21,676 nt of DNA from Rhodospirillaceae bacterium (GTDB lineage Bacteria > Pseudomonadota > Alphaproteobacteria > Rhodospirillales > Rhodospirillaceae), in assembly GCA_002691085.1 (NCBI GenBank), contig NZGX01000048.1, forward strand, positions 18,561 through 40,236, written 5' to 3'. Below the pieces are notes generated by a model, which worked only from the letters and a program-made list of their open reading frames with translations, was not told the origin of the DNA and ran no database searches. Made by a program: the position numbers and the translations under genes. Below, piece after piece: positions 1 to 8,201 of the stretch. How positions within the stretch are numbered: the stretch's first letter is position 1; each line of letters begins with the position of its first letter.

Positions 1-180
1 CTAAAATATATAACTCAGGTTAAGTCGAAGCCCCCATCATTTATTATTTTTACAACTAGTTCAAATGATGTATCAGAAAGCTATAAGAGGTTTTTAAAGA
101 ATGATTTAACAAAACAATTTAAACTTCATGGTATTCCAATAAAGTTAAATATAAGAAAGCAAAAAAACCCCTATGGTTAA
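1..180 (+). CDS. der: GTPase Der, C-terminal end (partial, 5' end outside window)
   Basis: Frame 1 is open from the window edge to a TAA at 178-180 and encodes 59 residues. They match the last part of the KH-like domain of the double-GTPase Der (EngA): a PPSFIIFTTSSNDV-type strand, a SYKRFLKNDL helix, a HGIPIKLNIRKQKNPYG tail. Der acts in assembly of the 50S ribosomal subunit; its two GTPase domains lie outside the window. The short basic tail after the GIPI strand is typical of the family. The gene converges on the SDR gene, with 15 bases between the two stop codons and no room for a separate terminator. The identification rests on the C-terminal motif only. Confidence 0.82.
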   Translation, partial: LKYITQVKSKPPSFIIFTTSSNDVSESYKRFLKNDLTKQFKLHGIPIKLNIRKQKNPYG

Positions 181-195
181 TTAATGGAAGATGAT

Positions 196-918
196 TTATT
201 TTTTAACAATAATAAGTTCCCCATTTCTTTTACAAGAATCTTGTGCAAGTTCTAGGTAGTAATCTACTATATCAATTGCATTAGTGAGTAGTTCTGGATT
301 CTCTCCAGGAAAAACATTTTTTCTTAATTCTGAGCTCACAGGTCCCGGGTCTATTAGGTTAGTGTAAACAGGCGTACCTTCCATTTCTTTTGCATAAATT
401 TTTACTAATTGTTCTAGTGCAGCTTTAGAGGCCCCGTATGCACCCCAAAACGGTTTTGGTAGAGATGATTGGCTGCAGGTCGTAAAAATGAGGTGTGCTT
501 TCTCTGAATATCTAAAAAGTTTATCAAAATATTTTAATAAATTAAAGTTAGATAAAAGATTAATTGCAAAAACGCTATTCCAATCATTTTCAGTTATATG
601 ACTCACAGGTGAGAGATTTCCTGTTATGGCTGCTGTGCTGACTAAAACATCAATTTTGCCAAATCGATTTTGTATTGCCTGACCAATAGTCTCTATTACT
701 TCTGGTTTAGTTAAATCCTCATTAACAATAATCATATTTCTATTAGAAATTATTTTTATTTTATCATCAAGCCTAAGAAGAAGCTTTTTATTTTTTGATA
801 TGCCTATAATTGTTGCTCCTTCCTCAGCAAACTTTAAGGATACTGCACTCCCTATACTTCCTGAAGCGCCTGTGATTACAGCCACTTTTCCTTCTAATTT
901 TTTTTTTTTAGTATTCAT
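196..918 (-). CDS. SDR-family NAD(P)-dependent oxidoreductase
   Basis: A 240-residue short-chain dehydrogenase with a Rossmann fold. The cofactor motif TGASGSIG lies at residues 16-23, the structural Asn is N120 in the AIN motif, and the catalytic YGASK is at 161-165. The position 13 residues before the Tyr, usually the catalytic Ser, is C148, with S149 beside it. The NNAG motif is replaced by STAA near 94-97. It is the last gene of the leftward train, 35 bases after cvpA. In many alphaproteobacteria an SDR of this kind follows cvpA-purF; purF is not here. The substrate cannot be told. The start is the only in-frame ATG before the Rossmann motif, has no clear Shine-Dalgarno, and is followed by a run of 12 A encoding KKKK. 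Confidence 0.85.
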   Translation of the reverse strand: MNTKKKKLEGKVAVITGASGSIGSAVSLKFAEEGATIIGISKNKKLLLRLDDKIKIISNRNMIIVNEDLTKPEVIETIGQAIQNRFGKIDVLVSTAAITGNLSPVSHITENDWNSVFAINLLSNFNLLKYFDKLFRYSEKAHLIFTTCSQSSLPKPFWGAYGASKAALEQLVKIYAKEMEGTPVYTNLIDPGPVSSELRKNVFPGENPELLTNAIDIVDYYLELAQDSCKRNGELIIVKK

Positions 919-953
919 AATATTCTGATTGATCGTTTAGGATAAATTAAGTT

Positions 954-1643
954 TTAATTTTCCTCATTTTCTTGGTTGCTTTGAAATAATCTATCCATTC
1001 TTCTTCTCGTTCCTTGGCTATAGCCACTGTCATCTGTTTTATCAACATTTTCAGATGAATGTTTTTTACTACTTAGTTTATCTATTTTTTCTTCTAAATT
1101 ATTACCTTCAAGAATGTTTTCAGATTTATCGATATAAATATTATATCGTTGTATGAAAGTTTTTGGAAGCGTGCTTATTAGTATTCTTGAGGTTGTGTCT
1201 ATAATTGGTAATAACTTTGCTTCATTCACGACATATGGCCTTTCTTTTGTTGTTGAAAACCAATCAAAAATAATTAGTACAACCGAGAGGATAATTAGTC
1301 CTTTCATAATTCCAAATAAGAAGCCTAATGATTTATCAAGATTGTTTAGTGTACTAGATCTAACATAAACTGTTAGAGACTTAATAATTATTGATAAGGT
1401 TATAAGTACAATTATAAAAGTAGTTAGGTAAGTTAAAAACTCTGATAAAGTTTTATTTTCTATTAAAAGTAGAGAGAGTTGAAAGAAAAAGGGAGATATA
1501 TAAATAGAACTAAAAATTGCCCCAACCCAGGCTGCAATTGACAGTCCTTCTTTTACAAAGCCTCTGAATGAAGAAATTATACCTGATAAAATTATAACAA
1601 GAAGTGATATGAAGTCTAAAACATTGATTGGGAATGTATCCAT
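954..1643 (-). CDS. cvpA: CvpA family inner-membrane protein
   Basis: A 229-residue protein with four hydrophobic segments, about residues 6-26, 34-54, 68-90 and 105-127, followed by a polar cytoplasmic-type tail. The motif SSFRGFVKEGLSIAAWVGA near 25-43 is the hallmark of the CvpA (colicin V production) family. The tail ends in GTRRRMDRLFQ, resembling the conserved end of alphaproteobacterial CvpA proteins. In enterobacteria the family has been tied to colicin V export and envelope stress; its molecular role is poorly known. It starts 22 bases after the radA stop and is probably co-transcribed with it. The usual neighbour purF is not next to it. Confidence 0.85.
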   Translation of the reverse strand: MDTFPINVLDFISLLVIILSGIISSFRGFVKEGLSIAAWVGAIFSSIYISPFFFQLSLLLIENKTLSEFLTYLTTFIIVLITLSIIIKSLTVYVRSSTLNNLDKSLGFLFGIMKGLIILSVVLIIFDWFSTTKERPYVVNEAKLLPIIDTTSRILISTLPKTFIQRYNIYIDKSENILEGNNLEEKIDKLSSKKHSSENVDKTDDSGYSQGTRRRMDRLFQSNQENEEN

Positions 1644-1665
1644 TAACTATTCTCTAAAGTTTATC

Positions 1666-3045
1666 TTAATTAAAGTTCTCTACCAGGTCCCTGATATGAC
1701 CAATAGGTTTTAAAAGGATCTCATTAGTTTTATATTCTAGTTTATTTTTTTTACTTGTTTGTTTCGGAATCCACGCTTCGGTGAAACCAAGTTTTTCGGC
1801 TTCTTTTATTCTATGTTCCATTTGAGTTACTGAACGAATTTCTCCTGATAAACCAATCTCACCAAACATTATAGTTTGAGATGGACAAGGCCTATCTTTG
1901 ATAGATGATATTAAAGATGCAGCTACTGCGACATCTGCTGCTGGTTCGGATATTTTAAGTCCACCAGCTACATTAAGATAGATGTCTTGCGTTATTAGGT
2001 TTATGTCTGCTCGCGCTTCAAGCACAGCGGCTATCATAGATAATCTTCCTTGATCCCACCCTACCACATTTCTTCTTGGGGTTGTGCCAGACGCTGTTGC
2101 AACTAATGCTTGTATTTCCATTAGAACAGTTCTTGATCCTTCAAGCCCTGCAAATACAGAGCTCCCTGAGACTTTACCTCGTCTGTCTGCGAGAAAAAGG
2201 GCAGATGTATTTTTAACTTCAATCAGTCCATCAGGTGACATTTCAAAAACACCAATTTCATCTGTTGTGCCAAATCGGTTTTTTACTGCCCTAAGTATTC
2301 TAAATTGATGCCCCTTATCTCCCTCAAAATAAACTACAGTATCAACCATATGCTCTAGAATGCGTGGCCCAGCTAATGTTCCTTCTTTAGTAACGTGCCC
2401 TACAAGAAATAAAGTAAAACCTTGTTGTTTAGCAACTCTAATTAATTCTTGGGCGCAAGTCCGAACCTGTGTAACAGTCCCAGGTGATGAGTCGATTGAG
2501 TCGGTAAACATAGTTTGAATCGAGTCTATTACTACTAGGTCAGTATCTTTTTTTTCTTTTAAAGAGGCTATAATATTTTTTATATTTGTCTCAGTTGCGA
2601 GCAGAATATTATTCTTTTGGAGGCCAATTCTTTTTGCTCTTAGCCTAACTTGATCAATTGCTTCTTCTCCAGAAATATAGATACATTTAAAATTTTCCTC
2701 TAACTTTGAACACGCTTGCAAAAGTAAAGTTGATTTTCCTATTCCCGGATCCCCACCTACTAAAATTGAAGAACCAGAGACTAACCCTCCGCCACAGACT
2801 CTATCTAGTTCACTTATATTAGTTTTTAATCTTGGCTTGGGTTTATCTAAACCATCTAGTGTGAAGAAATTAATTTCACTTCCCCCTATTCCTCCGCTAA
2901 TATTTTTTGGGAGCAAGGAATCTTTACTTTCAATCACACTTTGGAAGGTCTTACAGTTCTCGCATCTCCCAACCCATTTATGATGTTTGTGATTACATTT
3001 TTCACATACCCATAATTTATTATGCTTTCCCATATTTCCAGCCAC
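1666..3045 (-). CDS. radA: DNA repair protein RadA
   Basis: A 459-residue RecA-like branch-migration ATPase with the full RadA layout. The N-terminal C4 zinc finger uses C14, C17, C28 and C31. The Walker A motif GGDPGIGKST is at 97-106, the Walker B region LVVIDSIQ near 170-177, the RadA-specific KNRFG motif at 255-259, and the Lon-protease-like C-terminal domain (GEIGLSGEIR near 396-404) follows from about 270. It helps process recombination intermediates during repair. The listed start is a GTG overlapping the mlaF-like TAG stop by one base; an ATG four codons later (3031-3033) is an alternative, and neither has a well-placed Shine-Dalgarno. Length is normal for the family and all key residues are present. 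Confidence 0.96.
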   Translation of the reverse strand: MAGNMGKHNKLWVCEKCNHKHHKWVGRCENCKTFQSVIESKDSLLPKNISGGIGGSEINFFTLDGLDKPKPRLKTNISELDRVCGGGLVSGSSILVGGDPGIGKSTLLLQACSKLEENFKCIYISGEEAIDQVRLRAKRIGLQKNNILLATETNIKNIIASLKEKKDTDLVVIDSIQTMFTDSIDSSPGTVTQVRTCAQELIRVAKQQGFTLFLVGHVTKEGTLAGPRILEHMVDTVVYFEGDKGHQFRILRAVKNRFGTTDEIGVFEMSPDGLIEVKNTSALFLADRRGKVSGSSVFAGLEGSRTVLMEIQALVATASGTTPRRNVVGWDQGRLSMIAAVLEARADINLITQDIYLNVAGGLKISEPAADVAVAASLISSIKDRPCPSQTIMFGEIGLSGEIRSVTQMEHRIKEAEKLGFTEAWIPKQTSKKNKLEYKTNEILLKPIGHIRDLVENFN

Positions 3046-3809
3046 TAAATTTGCATTTTGATAGGACCACTTGCGTTACCATTAATAAATTGGACAACAT
3101 ACTGGTTTTTAGAATTATCTATCTCATTAGGACGCCCAGACCACACAATTCTTCCCTCGTGGAGCATTGCAATTCTATCAGAGATTTTCCTGGCTGAATT
3201 CATATCATGAGTTATTGATAAAGCTGTTATACCTTGGTCTTTAACACATTCTATAATTAGATCATTGATTACATCAGCCATGATGGGGTCAAGTCCTGTG
3301 GTTGGCTCATCAAAAAAAATTATTTCTGGTGAGTTAGCTATTGCCCTAGCTAAACCAACTCTTTTTTGCATTCCACCAGATAGCTCGGAGGGATAAAGTG
3401 CTGATACTTTTTCATTCAGTCCCACTTTTTTTAATACCTTTAAAGCAGTCCCTTTTGCTTCATCTCTATTCATTTTATTACTTTGCATAAGGCCAAATGA
3501 AACGTTCTCCCAAACCATCAGGCTGTCAAATAATGCAGCGTTTTGAAAAAGCATACCTATTTTTTGATTAATTATAGATCGTTTATAATCCTTAAGATTT
3601 AGGATATTTTTTCCATCTATTAATATTTCTCCCTTATCAGGGGTCATTATTCCTAAAATACATTTTATTAATACTGATTTACCCGTTCCAGAGCCTCCAA
3701 TTATAACCAATGACTCTCCGGGAATGATTTCTAGATCAAGTCCTTTTAGCACTTCTTTATTATTGAAGTTTTTGTGAATGTTTATGAGTTGAATCTTGTT
3801 ATTAGTCAT
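3045..3809 (-). CDS. mlaF: MlaF-like ABC transporter ATPase (lipid transport)
   Basis: A 254-residue ABC ATPase. Walker A GGSGTGKS is at 38-45, the Q-loop is in MLFQNAALFDSL near 86-97, the signature LSGGMQKR at 143-150, Walker B IIFFDEPT at 163-170 and the H-loop histidine is H201. The AALFDSLMVWENV segment after the Q-loop and the LDPIMADVIN sequence after Walker B are typical of the MlaF/Mkl/TtgA branch, which works with MlaE permeases and MCE proteins to move phospholipids between inner and outer membranes. Its ATG overlaps the permease stop by four bases, so the two are translationally coupled. No MlaD (MCE), MlaC or MlaB gene is nearby. The symbol is by family resemblance. Confidence 0.88.
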   Translation of the reverse strand: MTNNKIQLINIHKNFNNKEVLKGLDLEIIPGESLVIIGGSGTGKSVLIKCILGIMTPDKGEILIDGKNILNLKDYKRSIINQKIGMLFQNAALFDSLMVWENVSFGLMQSNKMNRDEAKGTALKVLKKVGLNEKVSALYPSELSGGMQKRVGLARAIANSPEIIFFDEPTTGLDPIMADVINDLIIECVKDQGITALSITHDMNSARKISDRIAMLHEGRIVWSGRPNEIDNSKNQYVVQFINGNASGPIKMQI

Positions 3810-4582
3810 ATTGAAAAGAAAATTTCTGTAATAATATAATTTGCTGTCAAAATTAAAATAGATGCCGATACTACGGCATTAGTAGTTGAGATGCCAACAC
3901 CTTGAGCTCCCCCTTTGGAGTGAAACCCATGAAAACAGCCCATCAGTGAAATAATTAAACCAAATACTGATGCTTTGACTAAACCAGAAATTACGTCTAA
4001 AGGTTCAACAAAATCTATTGTATTAGATAAGTAAACATTTGGATTAAAGTCTAATTTAAAAATTCCTACAATGTACCCCCCAAAAACACCAATAATGTCT
4101 GCTATAATTACTAATATTGGTAATACAGTCACACCTGCAATGATTCTTGGTACTATAAGATATTTATAGGGGTTTGTGGAAAGGGTGGATAGTGCGTCGA
4201 TTTGCTCAGTTACCCTCATTGTTCCAATTTCTGCAGCCATGGAGGCTCCAACTCTTCCGGCAACCATAAGACCCGCTAGCACAGGACCTAATTCACGGGT
4301 AATTGAGAGAACAACTACGTTAGCAACTGCGCTCTCGGCATTGAAACGGGAGAAACCAGTGTGACTTTGGAGCGCTAGTACCATTCCAGAGAAAATTGCC
4401 GTTAATCCCACAACCGGTAGCGAATAGAAACCAATCTCAACCATTTGCTTGAAGATAGAATGAACATAAATTGGGGGTCTAAAGCAATGAGAAATACAAA
4501 TTAGAGAGAACTTTACAAGAAGTCCAAAGCTGTTAAAAAAAGAAATAGAAATTTTACCTATTAAATATAAGAATTTCATCAT
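3806..4582 (-). CDS. mlaE: MlaE-like ABC transporter permease (lipid transport)
   Basis: A 258-residue integral membrane protein of the MlaE/YrbE family. It has an amphipathic N-terminal helix and about five hydrophobic segments (near 8-30, 52-72, 92-112, 146-175, 200-220 and the C-terminus). The family signature EIGTMRVTEQIDAL is at 118-131, the cytoplasmic contact region for the ATPase, and the LGPVLAGLMVAGRVGASMAAE stretch before it is also characteristic. The start is the first of two tandem ATGs and overlaps the alr TGA by four bases. It pairs with the next gene, the ATPase. An insertion of mlaE-mlaF between alr and radA has parallels in other Alphaproteobacteria as I recall them. Confidence 0.88.
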   Translation of the reverse strand: MMKFLYLIGKISISFFNSFGLLVKFSLICISHCFRPPIYVHSIFKQMVEIGFYSLPVVGLTAIFSGMVLALQSHTGFSRFNAESAVANVVVLSITRELGPVLAGLMVAGRVGASMAAEIGTMRVTEQIDALSTLSTNPYKYLIVPRIIAGVTVLPILVIIADIIGVFGGYIVGIFKLDFNPNVYLSNTIDFVEPLDVISGLVKASVFGLIISLMGCFHGFHSKGGAQGVGISTTNAVVSASILILTANYIITEIFFSI

Positions 4583-5721
4583 AATTTTTTTTCAAACTTT
4601 TCTGAAATATATTCTTTTTTGACACTAGAGCCAAGAGATGTAAATAACTCATAAGCAATTGTATCAGCTTCATTCGCTAGATCGTCAATTTCGTGCTTAT
4701 CTGAAATAATATCTACCCAATCACAGTTTTGTAAAATTAAGTCAGGCACATTTGAAACATCAAAAGTTGCTAGGTCCATTGAAACTTTACCTGCAAGCTT
4801 TATCTCTATACCATTTATGTGTGCTTTTCCAGATTTACTTAATGACCTTAGTAATCCGTTAGCATATCCAAGTGCTACTATTGCTACTTTACCTTTCTTA
4901 TCAAATCTAAAACTTGCCCCGTAACCGACTGTTTCGTCAAAATTAACATCACGAATCTGAAGAATTCGTGTCTTTAAGTTTATAACTTGCTTTAGCATAT
5001 TCTTTTTTTCTGGAATAGGATTTATTCCGTAAAGAGCAGCACCTGGTCTTACCATATCAAAATGCCATTCAGGGCCAAGAAAAATACCACTACTATTTGC
5101 AAGCGTTGCTTTAGGCCTATGTGATTTAATTTCGAGAGCCTTTATTAATTTTACAAACTTTTGGAGTTGTAATTTATTTTCTGGGTCATTTGGTCTATTG
5201 GCACAGGAAAGGTGACTCATTATATATAAAAAATTTTTCTTATTTAAACCTTGATTGTTTTCTATCAGTAATTCAAATTCTTTTATTGAGAGGCCTAGCC
5301 TGTTCATTCCAGTATCAATTTGTATTATTGCATTAAACTCTTTATTTTTTATCTTTTGAAATTGATACCATGCACTCATATCTTTGCTTGTATTAAGCAC
5401 GGGAGTTAAGTTGTAGTTTAGAAAATGATCCTCATTCTCAAAGAAATGATCATGCATAACGATTATTCTAAAGTCTTTAGCTAAATCCTTTCTAAGCCTT
5501 ACCCCTTCTTCAAGTGTAGCAACAAGGAATACTGAACAGCCGGATAGTGAGAGTACTTTTGCTACCATCTTGGCTCCAAGGCCATAGGCATTAGCTTTTA
5601 CAACAGGTGCGCAAATACAATTTTTGCCCAATTTTGACTTTAAGAACAACCAATTATCAACAATTGCATCTAAATTAATTGTTAATTTACTTTTATTCTT
5701 AGTTATGCTTTCGGTTAACAT
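4579..5721 (-). CDS. alr: Alanine racemase
   Basis: A 380-residue PLP-dependent alanine racemase that makes D-alanine for peptidoglycan. The PLP lysine is K42 in APVVKANAYGLGA, and the second catalytic base, from the C-terminal beta domain, is Y267 in VGYGASF. Other family landmarks are H170 (MSHLSCA), R225 (MVRPGAALYG) and GKVSMD at 311-316. The fold order is an N-terminal TIM-barrel and a C-terminal beta domain, at normal length. It starts three bases after the dnaB stop and overlaps the permease start by four bases, so it sits firmly inside the operon. No sign of truncation. Confidence 0.96.
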   Translation of the reverse strand: MLTESITKNKSKLTINLDAIVDNWLFLKSKLGKNCICAPVVKANAYGLGAKMVAKVLSLSGCSVFLVATLEEGVRLRKDLAKDFRIIVMHDHFFENEDHFLNYNLTPVLNTSKDMSAWYQFQKIKNKEFNAIIQIDTGMNRLGLSIKEFELLIENNQGLNKKNFLYIMSHLSCANRPNDPENKLQLQKFVKLIKALEIKSHRPKATLANSSGIFLGPEWHFDMVRPGAALYGINPIPEKKNMLKQVINLKTRILQIRDVNFDETVGYGASFRFDKKGKVAIVALGYANGLLRSLSKSGKAHINGIEIKLAGKVSMDLATFDVSNVPDLILQNCDWVDIISDKHEIDDLANEADTIAYELFTSLGSSVKKEYISEKFEKKL

Positions 5722-5724
5722 ACT

Positions 5725-7245
5725 TCAGAAGTTTTCTTTTTCCATATCTTGGTGAGAATGATTACTAAAATGAGTATACTCAGGTTGAAAATGAAGTGAG
5801 ACCTTTCCTACAGGCCCGTGTCGCTGTTTTCCAACTATTACTTCTGCTTTATTATGAACATCGTCCATATCGTTTTGCCACTTATTTAATTTTTGTTGAA
5901 AAAGTTCATTAGACTCAAAATTTGATTCTTGTGGTATTTTTTTTTCTAAATAATACTCATCTCGATAAACAAACATAACTACATCTGCATCTTGTTCTAT
6001 TGAGCCGGACTCTCTTAGGTCTGCAAGTTGAGGGCGTTTATCTTCTCGTTGTTCAACAGCTCTTGATAACTGTGATAAGGCTAACACCGGCACATCTAGG
6101 TCCTTTGCTAATGCCTTCAATCCCCTACTTATAGCAGAAATTTCTTGAACTCTATTATCATTTTGATTTCTTTTCCCCGGGTCTAACAATTGTAAATAGT
6201 CTATTACAATTAGTCCTAAACCTTTGTGATGATTGTTTCTACTTGCTCTTGCTAATCTTCTACACCTTGTACGAATGGCCCCTATAGTAAGTGCAGGGGA
6301 GTCATCAATCATCATTGGGAGGCCCCTTAATTTTTCAGTACATAAAATAAGTTTGTCAAATTCATCCTCATTGAGTCTTCCTGTTCTTATATCATGAGAA
6401 TTAATCCTAGCTTTCTCAGCTAACAGCCTTGTCGCCAGTTGCTCTTCACTCATTTCTAAAGAAAAAAAGGCAACTTTTTTTCCTTTATCTTCTTCCTTAT
6501 CAGTTTCTTGGAAATATTTAGAAGCATTATAAGCTATAGTTGTCGCTAAAGCAGTTTTTCCCATTGATGGTCTTCCTGCTAAGATGATTAAATCAGAGGA
6601 ATGAAGGCCACCTAATTTTGAATCTAAGTCTAATAATCCCGTCGTGGTCCCAGCAAGACTATCATCACGTTTGTAAGCTGCTTCAGCAATCTTTATGGCA
6701 CTTGAAATTGCGTCGTCAAAATTATTCAAATCATTTAAAGAGTCTGTGTTTGACGAAAGTTCAAATAATCTTTGCTCAGTAACTTCTATTTGATTAATAG
6801 CAGTTTGATCAGGGTCTGCTTCAAAAGCATTATTTACAACTATTTGTCCAAGGTTTATTAGTTCACGCCTTAGGTATAAATCATAAATAATTCGTCCATA
6901 TTCTTTTGCATTAATAATCGTAACTGTAGAATTTGCTAATTCTGTCAGTAAGTTGAAGCCCTTTTGTTCAATAATTTCAGGTTCTTTTTCAAGGTAAGTA
7001 CTAAGGCTTATTGGATTAGCATTTTGTCCCTGCTCAATTAATTTTGATGCAGACTCAAAAACTTTTCCATAAAAGCTATAAGAAAAATGCTCCTTTTTTA
7101 AATAGTCAGAAACATCATCATATGCTTTATTATTGATCATTATTGCGCCAAGCAATGCTTGCTCAGCCTCGATATTTTGAGGAGGAGACCTCAATGGCTC
7201 AGATTTCAATTCGTCCTTTGCAGGGGTAGATGATAACTTGTTCAT
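5725..7245 (-). CDS. dnaB: Replicative DNA helicase DnaB
   Basis: A 506-residue hexameric replicative helicase. The N-terminal all-alpha domain (PPQNIEAEQALLGAIM, about 21-36) is followed by a linker and a RecA-like motor domain: Walker A GRPSMGKT at 224-231, Walker B LIVIDYLQL at 345-353, ALSQLSR near 389-395, the RPQLADLRESGSIEQDADVV block near 404-423 and the arginine-finger region GKQRHGPVG near 472-480. A short insertion near 243-256 (DKEEDKGKK) is lineage-type variation. No good Shine-Dalgarno is visible before the ATG, and 135 bases separate it from rplI, so it could have its own promoter, although I could not pick one with confidence. Confidence 0.97.
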   Translation of the reverse strand: MNKLSSTPAKDELKSEPLRSPPQNIEAEQALLGAIMINNKAYDDVSDYLKKEHFSYSFYGKVFESASKLIEQGQNANPISLSTYLEKEPEIIEQKGFNLLTELANSTVTIINAKEYGRIIYDLYLRRELINLGQIVVNNAFEADPDQTAINQIEVTEQRLFELSSNTDSLNDLNNFDDAISSAIKIAEAAYKRDDSLAGTTTGLLDLDSKLGGLHSSDLIILAGRPSMGKTALATTIAYNASKYFQETDKEEDKGKKVAFFSLEMSEEQLATRLLAEKARINSHDIRTGRLNEDEFDKLILCTEKLRGLPMMIDDSPALTIGAIRTRCRRLARASRNNHHKGLGLIVIDYLQLLDPGKRNQNDNRVQEISAISRGLKALAKDLDVPVLALSQLSRAVEQREDKRPQLADLRESGSIEQDADVVMFVYRDEYYLEKKIPQESNFESNELFQQKLNKWQNDMDDVHNKAEVIVGKQRHGPVGKVSLHFQPEYTHFSNHSHQDMEKENF

Positions 7246-7380
7246 ACATGTACAATATCAAATTTTTTTCCTATATGGGATACTAGTTGGCATGTGAACT
7301 GAGTGTAACATGGGGATAAATTGATAAATTATTAAATGAGTATAAAATACTGTAATATGCCAGCCTGAAAGTGATTTATT

Positions 7381-7944
7381 TTACTTTTCATTATTATCAT
7401 CAACTTTTTTGGTGTTATTTTCTTCTTCTTCTGAAGAATCATCAAAATTAACATTATTTTTTTCTGTATTTTCGTTCTCGATATCATTTTCAGAGAGTTC
7501 ATCAGACCTTGAAACAGTAATTGCAATTTCAATTTCTACCTCAGGATGAAGTTTAACAGGGATGTTGAACTTTCCAAGTTCTTTAACAGGAGAATTAAGG
7601 TCAATTTGTCCTTTTTCAATCTTAATTCCCTGATTTTTTAATGCAGCTGTAATATCTCTAGAACTAACAGATCCATAGAGCTGGCCACCCTCACTAGCCT
7701 GTCTAACAATAATTATATGAAGCCCTTCCATTTTATCAGCAACAATTTTTGCCTCATCTTTTCTTTGTAAATTTACTGCTTCTAGTTCCGCTCTTTTGTC
7801 TTCAAAGTATTTTCTATTGGTTTTGTTGGCTCTAAGAGCTTTTTTTCTTGGCAATAGAAAATTTCTAGCAAAACCATTCTTAACTTTGACAACATCTCCC
7901 ATTTGTCCGAGTTTATCTATTCTTTCAAGTAAGATTACTTCCAT
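7381..7944 (-). CDS. rplI: 50S ribosomal protein L9
   Basis: A 187-residue L9. The N-terminal domain begins MEVILLERIDKLGQMGDVV and contains GFARNFLLPRKKA near 24-36. A long central helix follows, and the C-terminal RNA-binding domain has LYGSVSSRDI near 89-98. From about 150 there is an acidic, Asn/Glu/Asp-rich tail that looks disordered and ends in a short basic patch; similar extensions occur in other alphaproteobacterial L9 proteins. The gene follows rpsR by 20 bases. L9 binds 23S rRNA near the L1 stalk and helps keep the reading frame. Confidence 0.97.
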   Translation of the reverse strand: MEVILLERIDKLGQMGDVVKVKNGFARNFLLPRKKALRANKTNRKYFEDKRAELEAVNLQRKDEAKIVADKMEGLHIIIVRQASEGGQLYGSVSSRDITAALKNQGIKIEKGQIDLNSPVKELGKFNIPVKLHPEVEIEIAITVSRSDELSENDIENENTEKNNVNFDDSSEEEENNTKKVDDNNEK

Positions 7945-7964
7945 TATAAAGGCTCCGTTAAGTA

Positions 7965-8201
7965 TTATTCATTTACAACATATGGGAGGAGAGCTAAATA
8001 CCTGGCCCTTTTGATTGCAATTGTAAGCTCTCTTTGTTTTTTTGCAGATACAGCAGTTATCCTGCTGGGTATAATTTTTCCCTTTTCAGAAATATATCTT
8101 TGGAGAAGTCTTACATCTTTATAGTCGATCTTTGGGGAGTTGGGTGAAGAAAATGGACAACTTTTCTTTCTTTTTATGAACTGTTTTTGTCTTTGATTCA
8201 T
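7965..8201 (-). CDS. rpsR: 30S ribosomal protein S18
   Basis: A 78-residue S18 with the typical core IDYKDVRLLQRYISEKGKI (about 25-43), followed by PSRITAVSAKKQRELTIAIKRARYLALLPY. S18 binds S6 on the platform of the 30S subunit. The ATG overlaps the rpsF TGA by four bases, the arrangement expected for stoichiometric production of the S6:S18 pair. In many relatives an integral membrane DUF2232 gene sits between rpsR and rplI; here the gap is only 20 bases. Confidence 0.97.
   Translation of the reverse strand: MNQRQKQFIKRKKSCPFSSPNSPKIDYKDVRLLQRYISEKGKIIPSRITAVSAKKQRELTIAIKRARYLALLPYVVNE

Noticed and set aside
2084..2308. Plus-strand open frame inside radA
   Set aside because: Antisense shadow of the strongly conserved Lon-like domain of RadA.
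7339..7351. Short palindrome AGTAT-AAA-ATACT between rplI and dnaB
   Set aside because: Five-base arms in AT-rich DNA with a three-base loop; no T-run and no convincing -35 box beside its TATACT, so neither a terminator nor a promoter could be supported.
7332..7532. 66-residue lysine/isoleucine-rich frame over the end of rplI
   Set aside because: It is the shifted reading of the acidic L9 tail; low-complexity and without family resemblance.
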